Positions 8,335 to 16,793 of a DNA stretch of 64,000 nucleotides are shown in pieces. The notes under the pieces were generated by a model. The model saw only the letters and a list, made by a program, of their open reading frames with translations. It did no database searches and was not told the origin of the DNA. The DNA is taken from assembly GCA_036375165.1 (NCBI GenBank), contig DASUSI010000035.1:1-64000 (forward strand). The letters are read 5' to 3'. Source of the DNA: WHSM01 sp036375165 (lineage in GTDB: Bacteria; Actinomycetota; Actinomycetes; Mycobacteriales; Micromonosporaceae). A program made the position numbers and the translations under genes. The first letter of the stretch is position 1; every line of letters begins with the position of its first letter.

Positions 8335-9726
8335 GTGACGCGAGCGGTGTCAGACCCCTGGGCCTTCGGGACGCCGGAACCGGATGACGCCGAGTCCTCC
8401 GTGTACGACCGGGGTGACGCGGTGTGTGTGATCGGCGCGGGCTCCAGCGGGCTGGCCGCAGTCAAGAACCTGCGGGAACGTGGCTTCGCGGTCGACTGCT
8501 ACGAGCGGGAGACCGACATCGGGGGCGCGTGGAACTGGCGACACGACCGCAGCCCGGTGTACGCCAGCACCCACCTGATCTCCTCAAAGCCGCTGACCCA
8601 GTTCCCCGACTTCCCGATGCCGGACAACTGGCCGGACTACCTGAGTCACCAGCAGTTGCTGGAATACTTCGGTCGGTACGCCGACCATTTCGGACTTCGG
8701 GAGCACATCTGGTTCGGCACCGAGGTGCACCGCCTGGAGCCGGTCGGTGACGGCCGCTGGCACGTCATGGTCAGACCGCGTGGCTCCGGTGAACTGCGGG
8801 TACTGCGGTACGCCGCGGTGGTGGTCGCCAACGGCCACAACTGGTACCCGAACCAGCCCGACTACCCCGGCCTGGCGGAGTTCAAGGGCAAGGTGATGCA
8901 CGCCTCCGGTTACAAGGACCCGGCGACACTACGGGGTCGCCGGGTGCTGGTTGTCGGGGGCGGCAACACCGGCTGCGACATCGCGGTGGATGCCGCACAA
9001 CAGGGCGCGACGGTGTGGCACTCCACCCGTCGCGGCTACTGGCTGGTCCCCAAGTACCTGTTCGGAAGGCCGGCGGACCAGGTCGTCAACCGAATCGCCC
9101 GGATGCGGCTGCCGCTTCGGGTGCGACACTGGCTCACCCAGTTGACGTTGCGGCTGACTGTCGGCCGGGCGGAGCGGTTCGGGCTGCCAGGGCCTGACCA
9201 CCGGATCTTCCAGAGTCACCCGGTGGTCAACAGCCAGTTGCTCTACTGCCTTGGTCATGGCCAGATCACCCCGAAGCCCGACATCACGGAATTCAAGGCC
9301 GAGCAGGTGGTGTTCAGCGACGGCACCACCGCGAATCCGGACCTTGTCGTGTTCGCGACCGGTTACCTGCCGCGTTTTGAGTTCCTCGACGCCGAGCACC
9401 TGAACTGCGACCGTCAGGGTCGGCCTCGGCTGCACCTGCACATGTTCACGCCGCGCCATGATGGTTTGACCGTGACTGGGATGATCCAACCCGAATCGGG
9501 CCAGTTTCCGCTGGTGCATTGGCAGACCGTGGCGATCGCGGAGTGGTTGCGGGTGCGGGCCACGGCGCCGGATCGTGCCCGGGCGTTCTGGCCCCGGGTG
9601 ACGGTCGGGGCGGACCGTCGGTGGAGTCAGGTCAAACCACTCGATTCCAGCCGGCACTGGTTCGAGGTGGGCCACCACAGGTACCTGAAAGCTCTGGAAC
9701 GCACCTTCAACGAACTGGCGGGGTGA
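8335..9726 (+). CDS. Flavin-containing monooxygenase
   Basis: 463 residues of the class B flavoprotein monooxygenase family, which use FAD, NADPH and oxygen to hydroxylate soft nucleophiles or perform Baeyer-Villiger oxidations. Visible are the FAD Rossmann motif VIGAGSSGLAA (about residues 33-43), an FMO fingerprint-like FKGKVMHASGY (about 183-193), the NADPH motif VVGGGNTGCDIA and the C-terminal VFATGYLP. The GTG start is preceded by GGAGGA at a good distance. The next gene, an alpha/beta-hydrolase-fold protein, begins 5 nt after the stop, so the pair is probably cotranscribed; the substrate is unknown. Confidence 0.9.
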   Translation: MTRAVSDPWAFGTPEPDDAESSVYDRGDAVCVIGAGSSGLAAVKNLRERGFAVDCYERETDIGGAWNWRHDRSPVYASTHLISSKPLTQFPDFPMPDNWPDYLSHQQLLEYFGRYADHFGLREHIWFGTEVHRLEPVGDGRWHVMVRPRGSGELRVLRYAAVVVANGHNWYPNQPDYPGLAEFKGKVMHASGYKDPATLRGRRVLVVGGGNTGCDIAVDAAQQGATVWHSTRRGYWLVPKYLFGRPADQVVNRIARMRLPLRVRHWLTQLTLRLTVGRAERFGLPGPDHRIFQSHPVVNSQLLYCLGHGQITPKPDITEFKAEQVVFSDGTTANPDLVVFATGYLPRFEFLDAEHLNCDRQGRPRLHLHMFTPRHDGLTVTGMIQPESGQFPLVHWQTVAIAEWLRVRATAPDRARAFWPRVTVGADRRWSQVKPLDSSRHWFEVGHHRYLKALERTFNELAG

Positions 9727-9730
9727 GGCG

Positions 9731-10672
9731 GTGATCGAGCGGCCTTCGGGGGGCCCGGCGGATCCGGGTGCTGTGTCCGGTGAGCCGCCAGACACGCGTT
9801 CGGCACACCATCGGCGTCGGTCCCGTGGCCAGGGCGCCGCCCTGCCGAAGGGCCGGCCGATCCGGGCGATGCGGCGCGAGGAGTGGGCCTCGCCGCCGGT
9901 CGCGGTGCACCGTGAGGTGTTGTGCGAGCTGCCCACCGAGGACACCGGCCTGCCGCCCGTCCTGTTCGTGCCCGGGTTGCGGCACGGCGCGTGGTGTTTC
10001 GCGGAACACTGGTTGCGTCGTACCGCGGATCGTGGCTTCCCGGCGTACGCGATGAGCCTGCGCGGCCACGGTGCCAGCGGCGGCGCGGACCTGCGGCGCA
10101 GCACCGGACTTCGGGAGTACGTCCACGACGTGATGCAGGTGGCAGCCTCACTGCCGCGCAGGGCCGTCCTGGTGGGACATGGGGTGGGCGGTCTGGTGGT
10201 GGCCCAGGTGCTGGCCCGGTACCCGGCGTACGCCGGGGTGCTGGCCGCCCCGGTGATCCAGGGCTGGCGGACCCTGGGTTCGGCGTTGCTCCGGCATCCG
10301 CTGGGCACCCTGCCCGGTGCCTTCGGCGGCTCGGTGAGGTTGCGCGATGGGCAGTTGTTCAGCCGGCGGCTCGGCAAGGACGTCGCCCGGCGCTACCGGG
10401 CCAGGTTGGACCGGTCCGCCCCCCGGGTGCAGTACCAGGTGCTGTTCCGCCGACATCTGGAATCGCCGGTTCCCGGGACACCAATACTGGTGGTGGGCAG
10501 CCCGGACGACCGCCTGGTGAGTTCCCGCGCGCTGCAGAAGGTCGCCGCCTGGTACGGCACCGAGCCGCTGTTGTTTCCCGGGATGGGCCACGATCTGATG
10601 CTCGACGCCCGGTGGGTCGAGCCGATCGACGCGATCCTGGACTGGCTGCCGTCCGCCTCGGACCCCGCCTGA
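9731..10672 (+). CDS. Alpha/beta-hydrolase-fold protein with Gly at the nucleophile position
   Basis: 313 residues with the alpha/beta-hydrolase fold: PPVLFVPGLRHGAWCF oxyanion region, strand-turn VLVGHGVGGLVVAQVLARYP, late Asp in GSPDDRLVS and His in FPGMGHDLM. The nucleophile elbow, normally G-H-S-x-G, reads G-H-G-V-G: codon 151 (10181-10183) is GGG, so the Ser is replaced while Asp and His remain. It may therefore be non-hydrolytic or work by another mechanism. It is tightly linked to the flavin monooxygenase upstream. A poorly conserved N-terminal extension of about 60 residues suggests the real start may lie further in. Confidence 0.83.
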   Translation: MIERPSGGPADPGAVSGEPPDTRSAHHRRRSRGQGAALPKGRPIRAMRREEWASPPVAVHREVLCELPTEDTGLPPVLFVPGLRHGAWCFAEHWLRRTADRGFPAYAMSLRGHGASGGADLRRSTGLREYVHDVMQVAASLPRRAVLVGHGVGGLVVAQVLARYPAYAGVLAAPVIQGWRTLGSALLRHPLGTLPGAFGGSVRLRDGQLFSRRLGKDVARRYRARLDRSAPRVQYQVLFRRHLESPVPGTPILVVGSPDDRLVSSRALQKVAAWYGTEPLLFPGMGHDLMLDARWVEPIDAILDWLPSASDPA

Positions 10673-10680
10673 TCCCCGCG

Positions 10681-11484
10681 TCAGACCCGGGCGCCGTCGT
10701 CGGGGTCCTCGTCTTCTTCGTCGTCACCGGGACGCAGCCGCAACACCAGGCCGACGCACCCGGCCACCAGGAACAGCGCGGCGACCACCAGTGCTCCCTC
10801 GGTGCCGTGGATCCCGACGTACCCCAGCAGGTTGGGCCACAGCAGCACCAGAACTCCGGCGACTATCGCCGCCAGGGACACCAGGGCCGGTCGGGAGATC
10901 GGCGGCAGCGGCGGCGGGTTCGGCGGGACGAACCGGTCGTCTCCGTCGCTGAAGTCCGCGTCCAGCGCGTCGAGCAGGGTCGGCTCGTCCGGGTCCATGC
11001 CGGGCAGCGCGGACCGCAGCCGGGGAAGTCGGAAGTCGCCGCCGCGCTCCGGAGCAAGCTTCGGCTCGGGCCGGCTGTCGCCGACCCCCAGGTCAGAGCT
11101 GTTTCCGCCATCGCGGTCGGTCTCCAGTTGCCGTACCAGATCCCGCCAGCGCACCTCGAAGTCGTCCAGGTCGCCGCCCTGCTCCGCGGCCTCGTCCAGC
11201 GGATCGTTGCCGGACTCCAGCCGCCGGGCGTACTCCCTGGCTTCCTGCAGGTGTTGCCGATCGACGTACAACCGGTCGGTGGGGCGGGCCGGCAGCACCC
11301 GGGTCATGGTGACGGGGTCGAAGTCGGAGGTGGGCTGCAGGTACGCGGCGATTTTGGCGAGCGCCAGCACGTCGAGCAGGTGTTCACCGATCCGTGGATC
11401 GACGTCGGCGGCGATGGCGTACTCCACCGCCTCCAAGCCGTTGTCCCTGCGACCACGCCGGGGTGGTTTGTCGGTCATCATCAC
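10681..11484 (-). CDS. Conserved actinobacterial membrane protein of unknown function
   Basis: 267 residues. The N-terminal 200 residues are hydrophilic and acidic (a helical stretch at 1-110, then a low-complexity linker ending in PPNPPPLPPISRP). Two transmembrane helices follow (about 203-222 and 228-248), and the tail is very acidic (GDDEEDEDPDDGARV). This layout resembles DUF308-type proteins often found next to PlsC-like acyltransferases in actinomycetes. It converges with the hydrolase gene (8 nt apart) and is divergent from the acyltransferase. No catalytic motif is recognisable. The start is one of two neighbouring ATG codons. Confidence 0.75.
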   Translation of the reverse strand: MMMTDKPPRRGRRDNGLEAVEYAIAADVDPRIGEHLLDVLALAKIAAYLQPTSDFDPVTMTRVLPARPTDRLYVDRQHLQEAREYARRLESGNDPLDEAAEQGGDLDDFEVRWRDLVRQLETDRDGGNSSDLGVGDSRPEPKLAPERGGDFRLPRLRSALPGMDPDEPTLLDALDADFSDGDDRFVPPNPPPLPPISRPALVSLAAIVAGVLVLLWPNLLGYVGIHGTEGALVVAALFLVAGCVGLVLRLRPGDDEEDEDPDDGARV

Positions 11485-11716
11485 CTCTCGACGCGAAGCG
11501 TGCCACGGGATGTGGTCAGCGGACCCGGTTGGCAGCGTACTCCGGGTGCGATAAATCCTGACACGGTGACAAGTGGCTGCGGGAGTACGGCGTGGCGTCC
11601 CGGGTACTGGGAAAGCGTGGGGGTACCACGGACGTGAACCCGGAGAACCCGGGAGTACGTTGTTTCGGCACCGCCCGGATCCGTACCCTCAGATCCGACA
11701 CTGTGGGAGGACGCGC

Positions 11717-12442
11717 GTGCTCTACTGGGTGCTCAAGTACATCGTGTTGGGTCCGTGGTTGAAGCTGATCTGGCGGCCGACCGTGGAGGGTCTGGAGCAC
11801 ATCCCCGACGAAGGCCCGGCGATTATCGCGAGCAACCATCTGTCCTTCTCGGATTCGGTGTTCCTGCCACTGGTGCTCAAGCGGAAGATCGTCTTCATCG
11901 GCAAGCAGGAGTACTTCATCGGCCGGGGACTCAAGGGCTGGTTCATCCGGGCCTTCTTCGAGGGGGTCGGCACGATCCCGGTGGACCGTACCGGTGGCCG
12001 GGCGGCCCAGGGGGCGCTGAAGACCGCCAAGCGGGTGCTCGGCGAGGGCAAGCTGTTCGGGATCTACCCGGAGGGCACGCGCTCTCCGGACGGGCGGCTC
12101 TACCGGGGCAAGACCGGTGTGGCCAGACTCGCCCTGGAGACCGGGGTTCAGGTGATCCCGGTACTGATGATGAACACCGACAAGGTTCAGCCAATCGGCA
12201 AGGTGTTGCCGAACGTGCTGCGGGTCCGGATCCGGATCGGCAGGCCGCTGGACTTCAGCCGCTACGCCGGCATGGCCGGTGACAGGTTCATCGAACGTTC
12301 CGTCACCGACGAGATCATGTACGAGATGATGCGGATCTCCGGGCGCGAGTACATCGACCAGTACGCCGCCAAAGTGAAGGCGGCGCTCGCCAAGGGTAAG
12401 CCGGTGCAGCCAGCTGACCAGCGCGAAACGGTCGCTGCCTGA
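11717..12442 (+). CDS. 1-acylglycerol-3-phosphate acyltransferase (PlsC family)
   Basis: 241 residues. PlsC-type enzymes acylate lysophosphatidic acid (or related acceptors) at the membrane during phospholipid synthesis. The four motifs are present: NHLSFSDS (H-x4-D), GTIPVDRTGG, YPEGTRSPDG (P-E-G-T-R) and VIPVLM. A hydrophobic N terminus, LYWVLKYIVLGPWLKLIW, tethers it to the membrane. The GTG at 11717 is chosen because GGGAGG sits 6 nt upstream and the domain begins immediately; the frame is open further upstream without coding character. By content and neighbours it corresponds to M. tuberculosis Rv2182c (from memory). Confidence 0.92.
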   Translation: MLYWVLKYIVLGPWLKLIWRPTVEGLEHIPDEGPAIIASNHLSFSDSVFLPLVLKRKIVFIGKQEYFIGRGLKGWFIRAFFEGVGTIPVDRTGGRAAQGALKTAKRVLGEGKLFGIYPEGTRSPDGRLYRGKTGVARLALETGVQVIPVLMMNTDKVQPIGKVLPNVLRVRIRIGRPLDFSRYAGMAGDRFIERSVTDEIMYEMMRISGREYIDQYAAKVKAALAKGKPVQPADQRETVAA

Positions 12443-12483
12443 CCTGCCCAGGTGCCCGCGTGTCGGCACCCGAGGCCGGGACG

Positions 12484-13188
12484 TCAGTCCTCGTCGAGCA
12501 TCCCGGCCCGGCGGCGCAGCGCGGGCAGGTCGGTCACCACGGTGCGCCGGCCCTCGGTGCGCAACCAGCCACGAGCCGCGAACGAGTTCAACGCCTGGTT
12601 GACGCTCTGCCGGGAACCGCCGGCCAGTTCGGCGAGCTGGCTCTGGTTCAGCTCGATGGTCACCATCGGAGCCGGGTTGTCTCCCGCCAGGCGTACCAGC
12701 GCCTTCGCCACTCGGCCGGGCAGGTCCAGGAAGATGTGGTCGGCGCTCTGTTCGGTGAGCCGCCGGATCAGTCCGCCGAGGGAACGTAGCACCGCGTCCA
12801 GGATCCGCGGGTTGGCGTGCACCAGCTCCAGAAACGCGCTGCGGGACAGCGCCAGCGCCGTGGTGTTCTCGATCGCCTCGGCGGAGGCGGAGCGGGCCGA
12901 GCCGTCGAGTAGCGACACCTCGCCGAGCACCTCCGGTGGGCGTTGGATCCGCAGGATCGCCCGCTCCCCGCTGGGGGCGGTCCGGAACACCGCCACCGCG
13001 CCGCTGCGCAACATGATCAGCGATTCACCCGGGTCGTTCTCCACGAACAGCAGTTGTCGCTTGCGGTAGCTGCGAGGCACCGCCGCGGCCATGATGCGCT
13101 GTCGGGCGTCGGGCTCAAGTCCGTTGAACAGCTCGATGTCGGCGAGCGGATCGTTGGGGTCGCGCCCGCGTGGCTCCACGGCGACCAT
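12484..13188 (-). CDS. Crp/Fnr family transcription regulator
   Basis: 234 residues: an N-terminal cyclic-nucleotide-binding jelly roll (about 10-130; LFVENDPGESLIMLRSGAVAVF, LGEVSLLDGSARSASAEA) and a C-terminal winged helix (about 150-225) with recognition segment QLAELAGGSRQSVNQALNSF. The phosphate-binding cassette GEVSLLDGSARSA resembles cAMP-binding actinobacterial Crp proteins. It contains no cysteine, so it is not an Fe-S Fnr. The ATG at 13188 touches a GGGAGGG sequence; a GTG nine bases later (13179) has better spacing and may be the true start. It is a single-gene unit, separated from glpK by a terminator hairpin. Confidence 0.9.
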   Translation of the reverse strand: MVAVEPRGRDPNDPLADIELFNGLEPDARQRIMAAAVPRSYRKRQLLFVENDPGESLIMLRSGAVAVFRTAPSGERAILRIQRPPEVLGEVSLLDGSARSASAEAIENTTALALSRSAFLELVHANPRILDAVLRSLGGLIRRLTEQSADHIFLDLPGRVAKALVRLAGDNPAPMVTIELNQSQLAELAGGSRQSVNQALNSFAARGWLRTEGRRTVVTDLPALRRRAGMLDED

Positions 13189-13431
13189 CCCTCCCGGTGT
13201 GGTCCGATCCGTCGAAGTGGACGGTTCAGATCATGCCAGGTTCTGTCGTGCTTCCTACACCTGGCGTATCGGTTCCACGACAGTCCAGTTCTGGTCGCGG
13301 TGGGATGGTTGGTCCAGTCGCTCCGCGAGGGGGCCCGGTGGAGCGGCCGGTCACAGGGGACCAACGGGCGAGGGCAGGCGGGCACGGTACCCGCCGGGGC
13401 TCCGCCCGTCCCCTGGGTCTGTGGGGTGGGA

Positions 13432-13477
13432 GAAGGGGTCCGTACCCGCGCTGGGGGGCGTCGGCACGGACCCCTTC
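13432..13477 (-). terminator. Hairpin terminator downstream of glpK
   Basis: A 12-bp perfect inverted repeat, GAAGGGGTCCGT (13432-13443) and ACGGACCCCTTC (13466-13477), enclosing a 22-nt loop, 29 nt beyond the glpK stop. No U tract, as is common for actinobacterial terminators. The rest of the Crp-glpK gap (13189-13505) shows no gene. Confidence 0.7.
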
Positions 13478-13505
13478 ACGATGTTCCGGCCGGGCAGCGT
13501 CCCGG

Positions 13506-14996
13506 TCACTCCGATATCCAGCCGGTGGCTCGGCGTACCGCACGTTGCCAGACCCGGTACCCCGAGGAGTCCGGGACCGCCGACGTCGGCGTGAACCGGG
13601 CACCCAGCCGCCAGGTGTCGGCCAGCTCGGCCGTCGACGCCCACACCCCCGTGCCCAGTCCGGCGAGGAACGCGGCCCCCAGCCCGGTGGTTTCCGGGTC
13701 CACCGGACGGCGTACCGGCACCCCGAGCTGGTCCGCCTGGATCTGGCAGAGCAGGTCGTTGCGGCTGGCGCCGCCGTCCACCGACAGCTCCGGGAGGTCC
13801 AGCCCGGCTTCGGCCACCATCACCTCCACCACGTCACGGACTTCGTACGCGATCGCCTCCAGGGTGGCGCGGGCCAGGTGGGCACGGGTGGTGCCGCGGG
13901 TGATGCCGACGATCGTTCCGCGGGCTCCCGGGTCCCAGTGCGGCGCACCCAGCCCGGTCAGTGCCGGTACGAAAACGATGCCGCCGGAGTCCGGCACGGT
14001 ACGGGCCAGCCCTTCGATCTCCGCTGCCGCACCGATGATCCCGAGGCCGTCGCGCAGCCACTGCACCGCTGCTCCGGTCACGAAGATGGCGCCCTCCAGG
14101 GCGTACCGCGGGCCGTCCCCGAGGTCCCAGGCGACCGTGGTCAAGAGCCCCGCCTCCGACCGCACCGGTGTGGCGCCGGTGTTGCTGAGCACGAACGAGC
14201 CGGTGCCGTACGTGCATTTGCTCTGTCCCAGCGCGAAGCAGACCTGACCGAACAGTGCGGCCTGCTGGTCCCCGGCAATGCCGGCCACCGGCAGCCGAAG
14301 GCCCAGAAACTCGCTCGGCTCGGTCTCGCCGATCAGTCCGGACGACGGTACGAGTTCGGGTGCCCCGGACAGCCCGATGTCGAACAGGTCGCCTAGTTCC
14401 TCCGACCAGGTGCCTGCGAACGTGTCGTACAGCAGCGTCCGGCTGGCGTTGGACGGATCGGTGACGTGACGCGCCCCACCGGTGAGCCGCGCCACCAGGT
14501 ACGAGTCCACCGTCCCCCAGACCAGGGTTCCGTTGTCGAGCCCAGGGACGAAATCGGGCTCGTGGCGGTCCAGCCAGAGCAGTTTGGTGCCGGAGAAGTA
14601 CGGGTCGAGGCGTAGCCCGGTCAGCTCACTGACCCGTGGGCCATGCCCCGCCTCCGCCAGTTCGGCGCAGATACCGGCGGTGCGCCGGTCCTGCCACACG
14701 ATGGCCCGCCAGGGAGCGCGCAGGGTGGTCGGATCCCACACCACCACCGTTTCGCGCTGGTTGGTGATGCCGATCGTGACCGGTGGACCGGCACCGGCCG
14801 CCTCGGCTCCCAGTAGCGCCTCCCGGCACGCGGCCAGGGTGGACACCCAGATCTCCTCCGGTTCGTGTTCCACCCGACCCGGTTCCGGGAAGTGCTGTGG
14901 GAACTCCTGGTAGCCGCGTGCGGCGACCGTGCCATCCTCGGTCACCACCAGCGCGGTCACGCCGGTGGTGCCGGCGTCGATGGCCAGTACGGTCAC
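13506..14996 (-). CDS. glpK: Glycerol kinase
   Basis: 496 residues, full length for GlpK, which makes sn-glycerol-3-phosphate from glycerol and ATP. FGGY-kinase features: N-terminal MTVLAIDAGTTGVTALV phosphate loop, ITNQRETVVVWD, substrate region NWL/SNASRTLLYD, GDQQAALFGQVCF and the C-terminal DGGASRNDLLCQIQADQLGVPV motif. The GTG start overlaps the stop of the upstream DUF1028 gene (GTGA), so the two are coupled. No glpF or glpD gene is nearby, which is unusual. The sequence is distinctly FGGY, and glycerol specificity is well supported by resemblance to GlpK rather than to xylulokinase. Confidence 0.92.
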   Translation of the reverse strand: MTVLAIDAGTTGVTALVVTEDGTVAARGYQEFPQHFPEPGRVEHEPEEIWVSTLAACREALLGAEAAGAGPPVTIGITNQRETVVVWDPTTLRAPWRAIVWQDRRTAGICAELAEAGHGPRVSELTGLRLDPYFSGTKLLWLDRHEPDFVPGLDNGTLVWGTVDSYLVARLTGGARHVTDPSNASRTLLYDTFAGTWSEELGDLFDIGLSGAPELVPSSGLIGETEPSEFLGLRLPVAGIAGDQQAALFGQVCFALGQSKCTYGTGSFVLSNTGATPVRSEAGLLTTVAWDLGDGPRYALEGAIFVTGAAVQWLRDGLGIIGAAAEIEGLARTVPDSGGIVFVPALTGLGAPHWDPGARGTIVGITRGTTRAHLARATLEAIAYEVRDVVEVMVAEAGLDLPELSVDGGASRNDLLCQIQADQLGVPVRRPVDPETTGLGAAFLAGLGTGVWASTAELADTWRLGARFTPTSAVPDSSGYRVWQRAVRRATGWISE

Positions 14997-15850
14997 GTTT
15001 GGGTCGCCTCCCGAAGTGCGTCGAGGACTTCGGGGTCGATCTTGCCTGGAAGCAGGCGTTCTTCATAGTTCTCCACGCCAGCCCAGCCGGACAGCGCCTG
15101 GTCCAGCCCTTCCGGGGTGTCGGGGCCGTGGTGTCCCAGGTCGCCCAGATGTTTGCGCACCTCGGTGGCGAGTGGCCCGGTCAGCGGCAGCGCGGCGTCC
15201 GGGTCGGCTTCGGTGAAGTATCGGCGGTGCAGCCGCAGCAGCCGGGCGAGCTCGGCGACCGGATCCGGGTGGTCGTCGACCCGCAGGTCGACCGACACGT
15301 CCGAGAAACCGCCGTACCCACCTCCCGGTTCCACCACCAGCACTGCGGCGCTCTGCCTGCCACGGCGGTCGCCGCCGGCCGCCTCTCCGGCGGCGAGCGC
15401 GCCGAGCAGCCGGTCGGTGAAGTCCTGGCCCGGGTCTGCCAGCCAGGTCCGCTCCATCGCCCGGACCACCTCCGGACCGGTCAGGATGTTGCCCTGGACG
15501 GCGTACCCGTCGCCGGTCAGACCACCGGCCCAGTCGTGGCAGTCACGGCCGGTGAAGCTGGCGCCGTCACCGGTCGGACCGACCACGCCCAACTGGCGGG
15601 TGGCCCGTCCCGGATCCGCGGCGGTCAGGCCGGCGACCACGTCGCCGGCTGCCACCCCGGTGCGCAGCATGGTGAGGCCCTGCGTGCGGTAGGTCAGGTT
15701 GGCGTACGCCTGGGTGGCGAGGGCGCCCACCGCTGCCTCGGCCGCCGGTACCGCGGAGCCGACCGCGAGGAACTTGCTCGCCACCGCGACCCCGTACCGG
15801 CGGCCGTCCCCGGAACGGGCCACGATCGAGAACGTCATACCGGGGACCAT
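14993..15850 (-). CDS. DUF1028 protein (Ntn-hydrolase-like fold)
   Basis: 285 residues. DUF1028 proteins have an Ntn-hydrolase-like fold and unknown substrate. The hallmark N terminus TFSIVARSGDGRRYGVAVASKFLAVGS and the GDCHDWAGG-like RDCHDWAGGLTGDGYAVQGNIL block (about residues 102-123) are clear, as is the C-terminal domain after about residue 205. Mature domains usually begin at the Thr/Ser-Phe-Ser, so the ATG four codons in (15838) is an alternative start. It is translationally coupled to glycerol kinase downstream, which hints at a role near glycerol or a glycerol ester; that is speculative. Confidence 0.86.
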   Translation of the reverse strand: MVPGMTFSIVARSGDGRRYGVAVASKFLAVGSAVPAAEAAVGALATQAYANLTYRTQGLTMLRTGVAAGDVVAGLTAADPGRATRQLGVVGPTGDGASFTGRDCHDWAGGLTGDGYAVQGNILTGPEVVRAMERTWLADPGQDFTDRLLGALAAGEAAGGDRRGRQSAAVLVVEPGGGYGGFSDVSVDLRVDDHPDPVAELARLLRLHRRYFTEADPDAALPLTGPLATEVRKHLGDLGHHGPDTPEGLDQALSGWAGVENYEERLLPGKIDPEVLDALREATQT

Positions 15851-15998
15851 AGGCGTCGGAAAACGGATTCCGGACCACCGGAAGGTCGGGGATCGGGACC
15901 CTATCGGCGAGGATATCGGGGATGCCCTACGCCGCTCGGGTAGCGGCGTTCCGGGGCACGCCGGGCGCTGCGGGGTGTCGAGACGGAACGGGTGACGG

Positions 15999-16505
15999 AT
16001 GGTCTACCGCTACTTCTACGACTGCGAGTTCATCGAGGACGGTGTCACGATCGACCTGGTGTCGATCGGTGTGGTCGACGAGTCGGGCAGGGAGTTCTAC
16101 GCGGTCTCCACCGAGTTCGACGACAGTAGGGCGATTCCCTGGGTGCGTCGTAACGTGCTGGACAAGTTACCCTCGCCCGCTGACCCGGCCTGGCGCGGCC
16201 GGGAGGCGATCCGCGATGAGCTCTACGAGTTCCTGGTGACCCCGTTGCGTCAGAAGCAGGATTCCCAGCTGGAGCTGTGGGCGTGGTTCGCGGCGTACGA
16301 CCATGTCGCGTTGTGCCAGCTTTGGGGGCCGATGACGGCGCTGCCGCGGGCTGTGCCGCGGTTCACCAAGGACCTGCGCCAGCGGTGGGACGAACTGGGC
16401 CGTCCGCCACTGCCGGGTCCCGGTGACGATCAGCACGACGCGCTGGCCGATGCCCGCCACAACTTGGCACGCTGGCGGGCGATGCGGATGGCTGATAACG
16501 GGTAG
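15999..16505 (+). CDS. 3'-5' exoribonuclease, DEDD type (Rv2179c-like)
   Basis: 168 residues. Matches the polyadenylate-specific 3'-exoribonuclease AS family (M. tuberculosis Rv2179c), a DEDDh RNase T-like nuclease. Acidic residues are visible in YFYDCEFIEDG (Asp-x-Glu near the N terminus), WAWFAAYDHVAL (Asp) and the C-terminal HDALADARHNLAR (His and Asp). Full length, no membrane segment. The ATG start at 15999 follows a GGGTGACGG sequence. It is divergent from DUF1028, and the two share a 148-bp upstream region. Confidence 0.9.
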   Translation: MVYRYFYDCEFIEDGVTIDLVSIGVVDESGREFYAVSTEFDDSRAIPWVRRNVLDKLPSPADPAWRGREAIRDELYEFLVTPLRQKQDSQLELWAWFAAYDHVALCQLWGPMTALPRAVPRFTKDLRQRWDELGRPPLPGPGDDQHDALADARHNLARWRAMRMADNG

Positions 16506-16594
16506 CAGTGACAGAGGTACCGCGGGTTACGTGATGCGGCTCGCCTACCACTGGGTAACCGTGGCTTACCCTCCGGTAGCTCGGGGAAAGGCAC

Positions 16595-16600
16595 TAGAGT
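16595..16600 (+). promoter_or_regulatory. Probable -10 box for the phosphofructokinase gene
   Basis: TAGAGT at 16595-16600, a good actinobacterial -10 hexamer, would start RNA near 16607 and leave a leader of about 187 nt before the pfk ATG at 16794. The leader contains several short GC-rich inverted repeats, but I could not match it to a known riboswitch. Upstream, 16528-16564 holds a GGTTAC...GTAACC inverted repeat that could be an operator. Confidence 0.45.
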
Positions 16601-16793
16601 CCCGCGGTTGGGGGCCGGCAACGGTGCCGAGGGTCTGATGGACGCTCCCGCCCGCTTCCAGGCACCGGGCATCAGGCGGCCGTTCCCCGAGCCCCGCGAC
16701 CCGGAGGTCCGAGAGTCGCAGCGTCTGACCGGCACGAATGTTGACCACGAAGTTTTCGACAGGTCCAGATGAGTCCTCAGGAGGGACGACGAC

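Noticed and set aside
16601..16793. Riboswitch in the phosphofructokinase leader
   Set aside because: The leader is long and has GC-rich stems, but I could not match it to any riboswitch consensus; an Rfam search would be needed.
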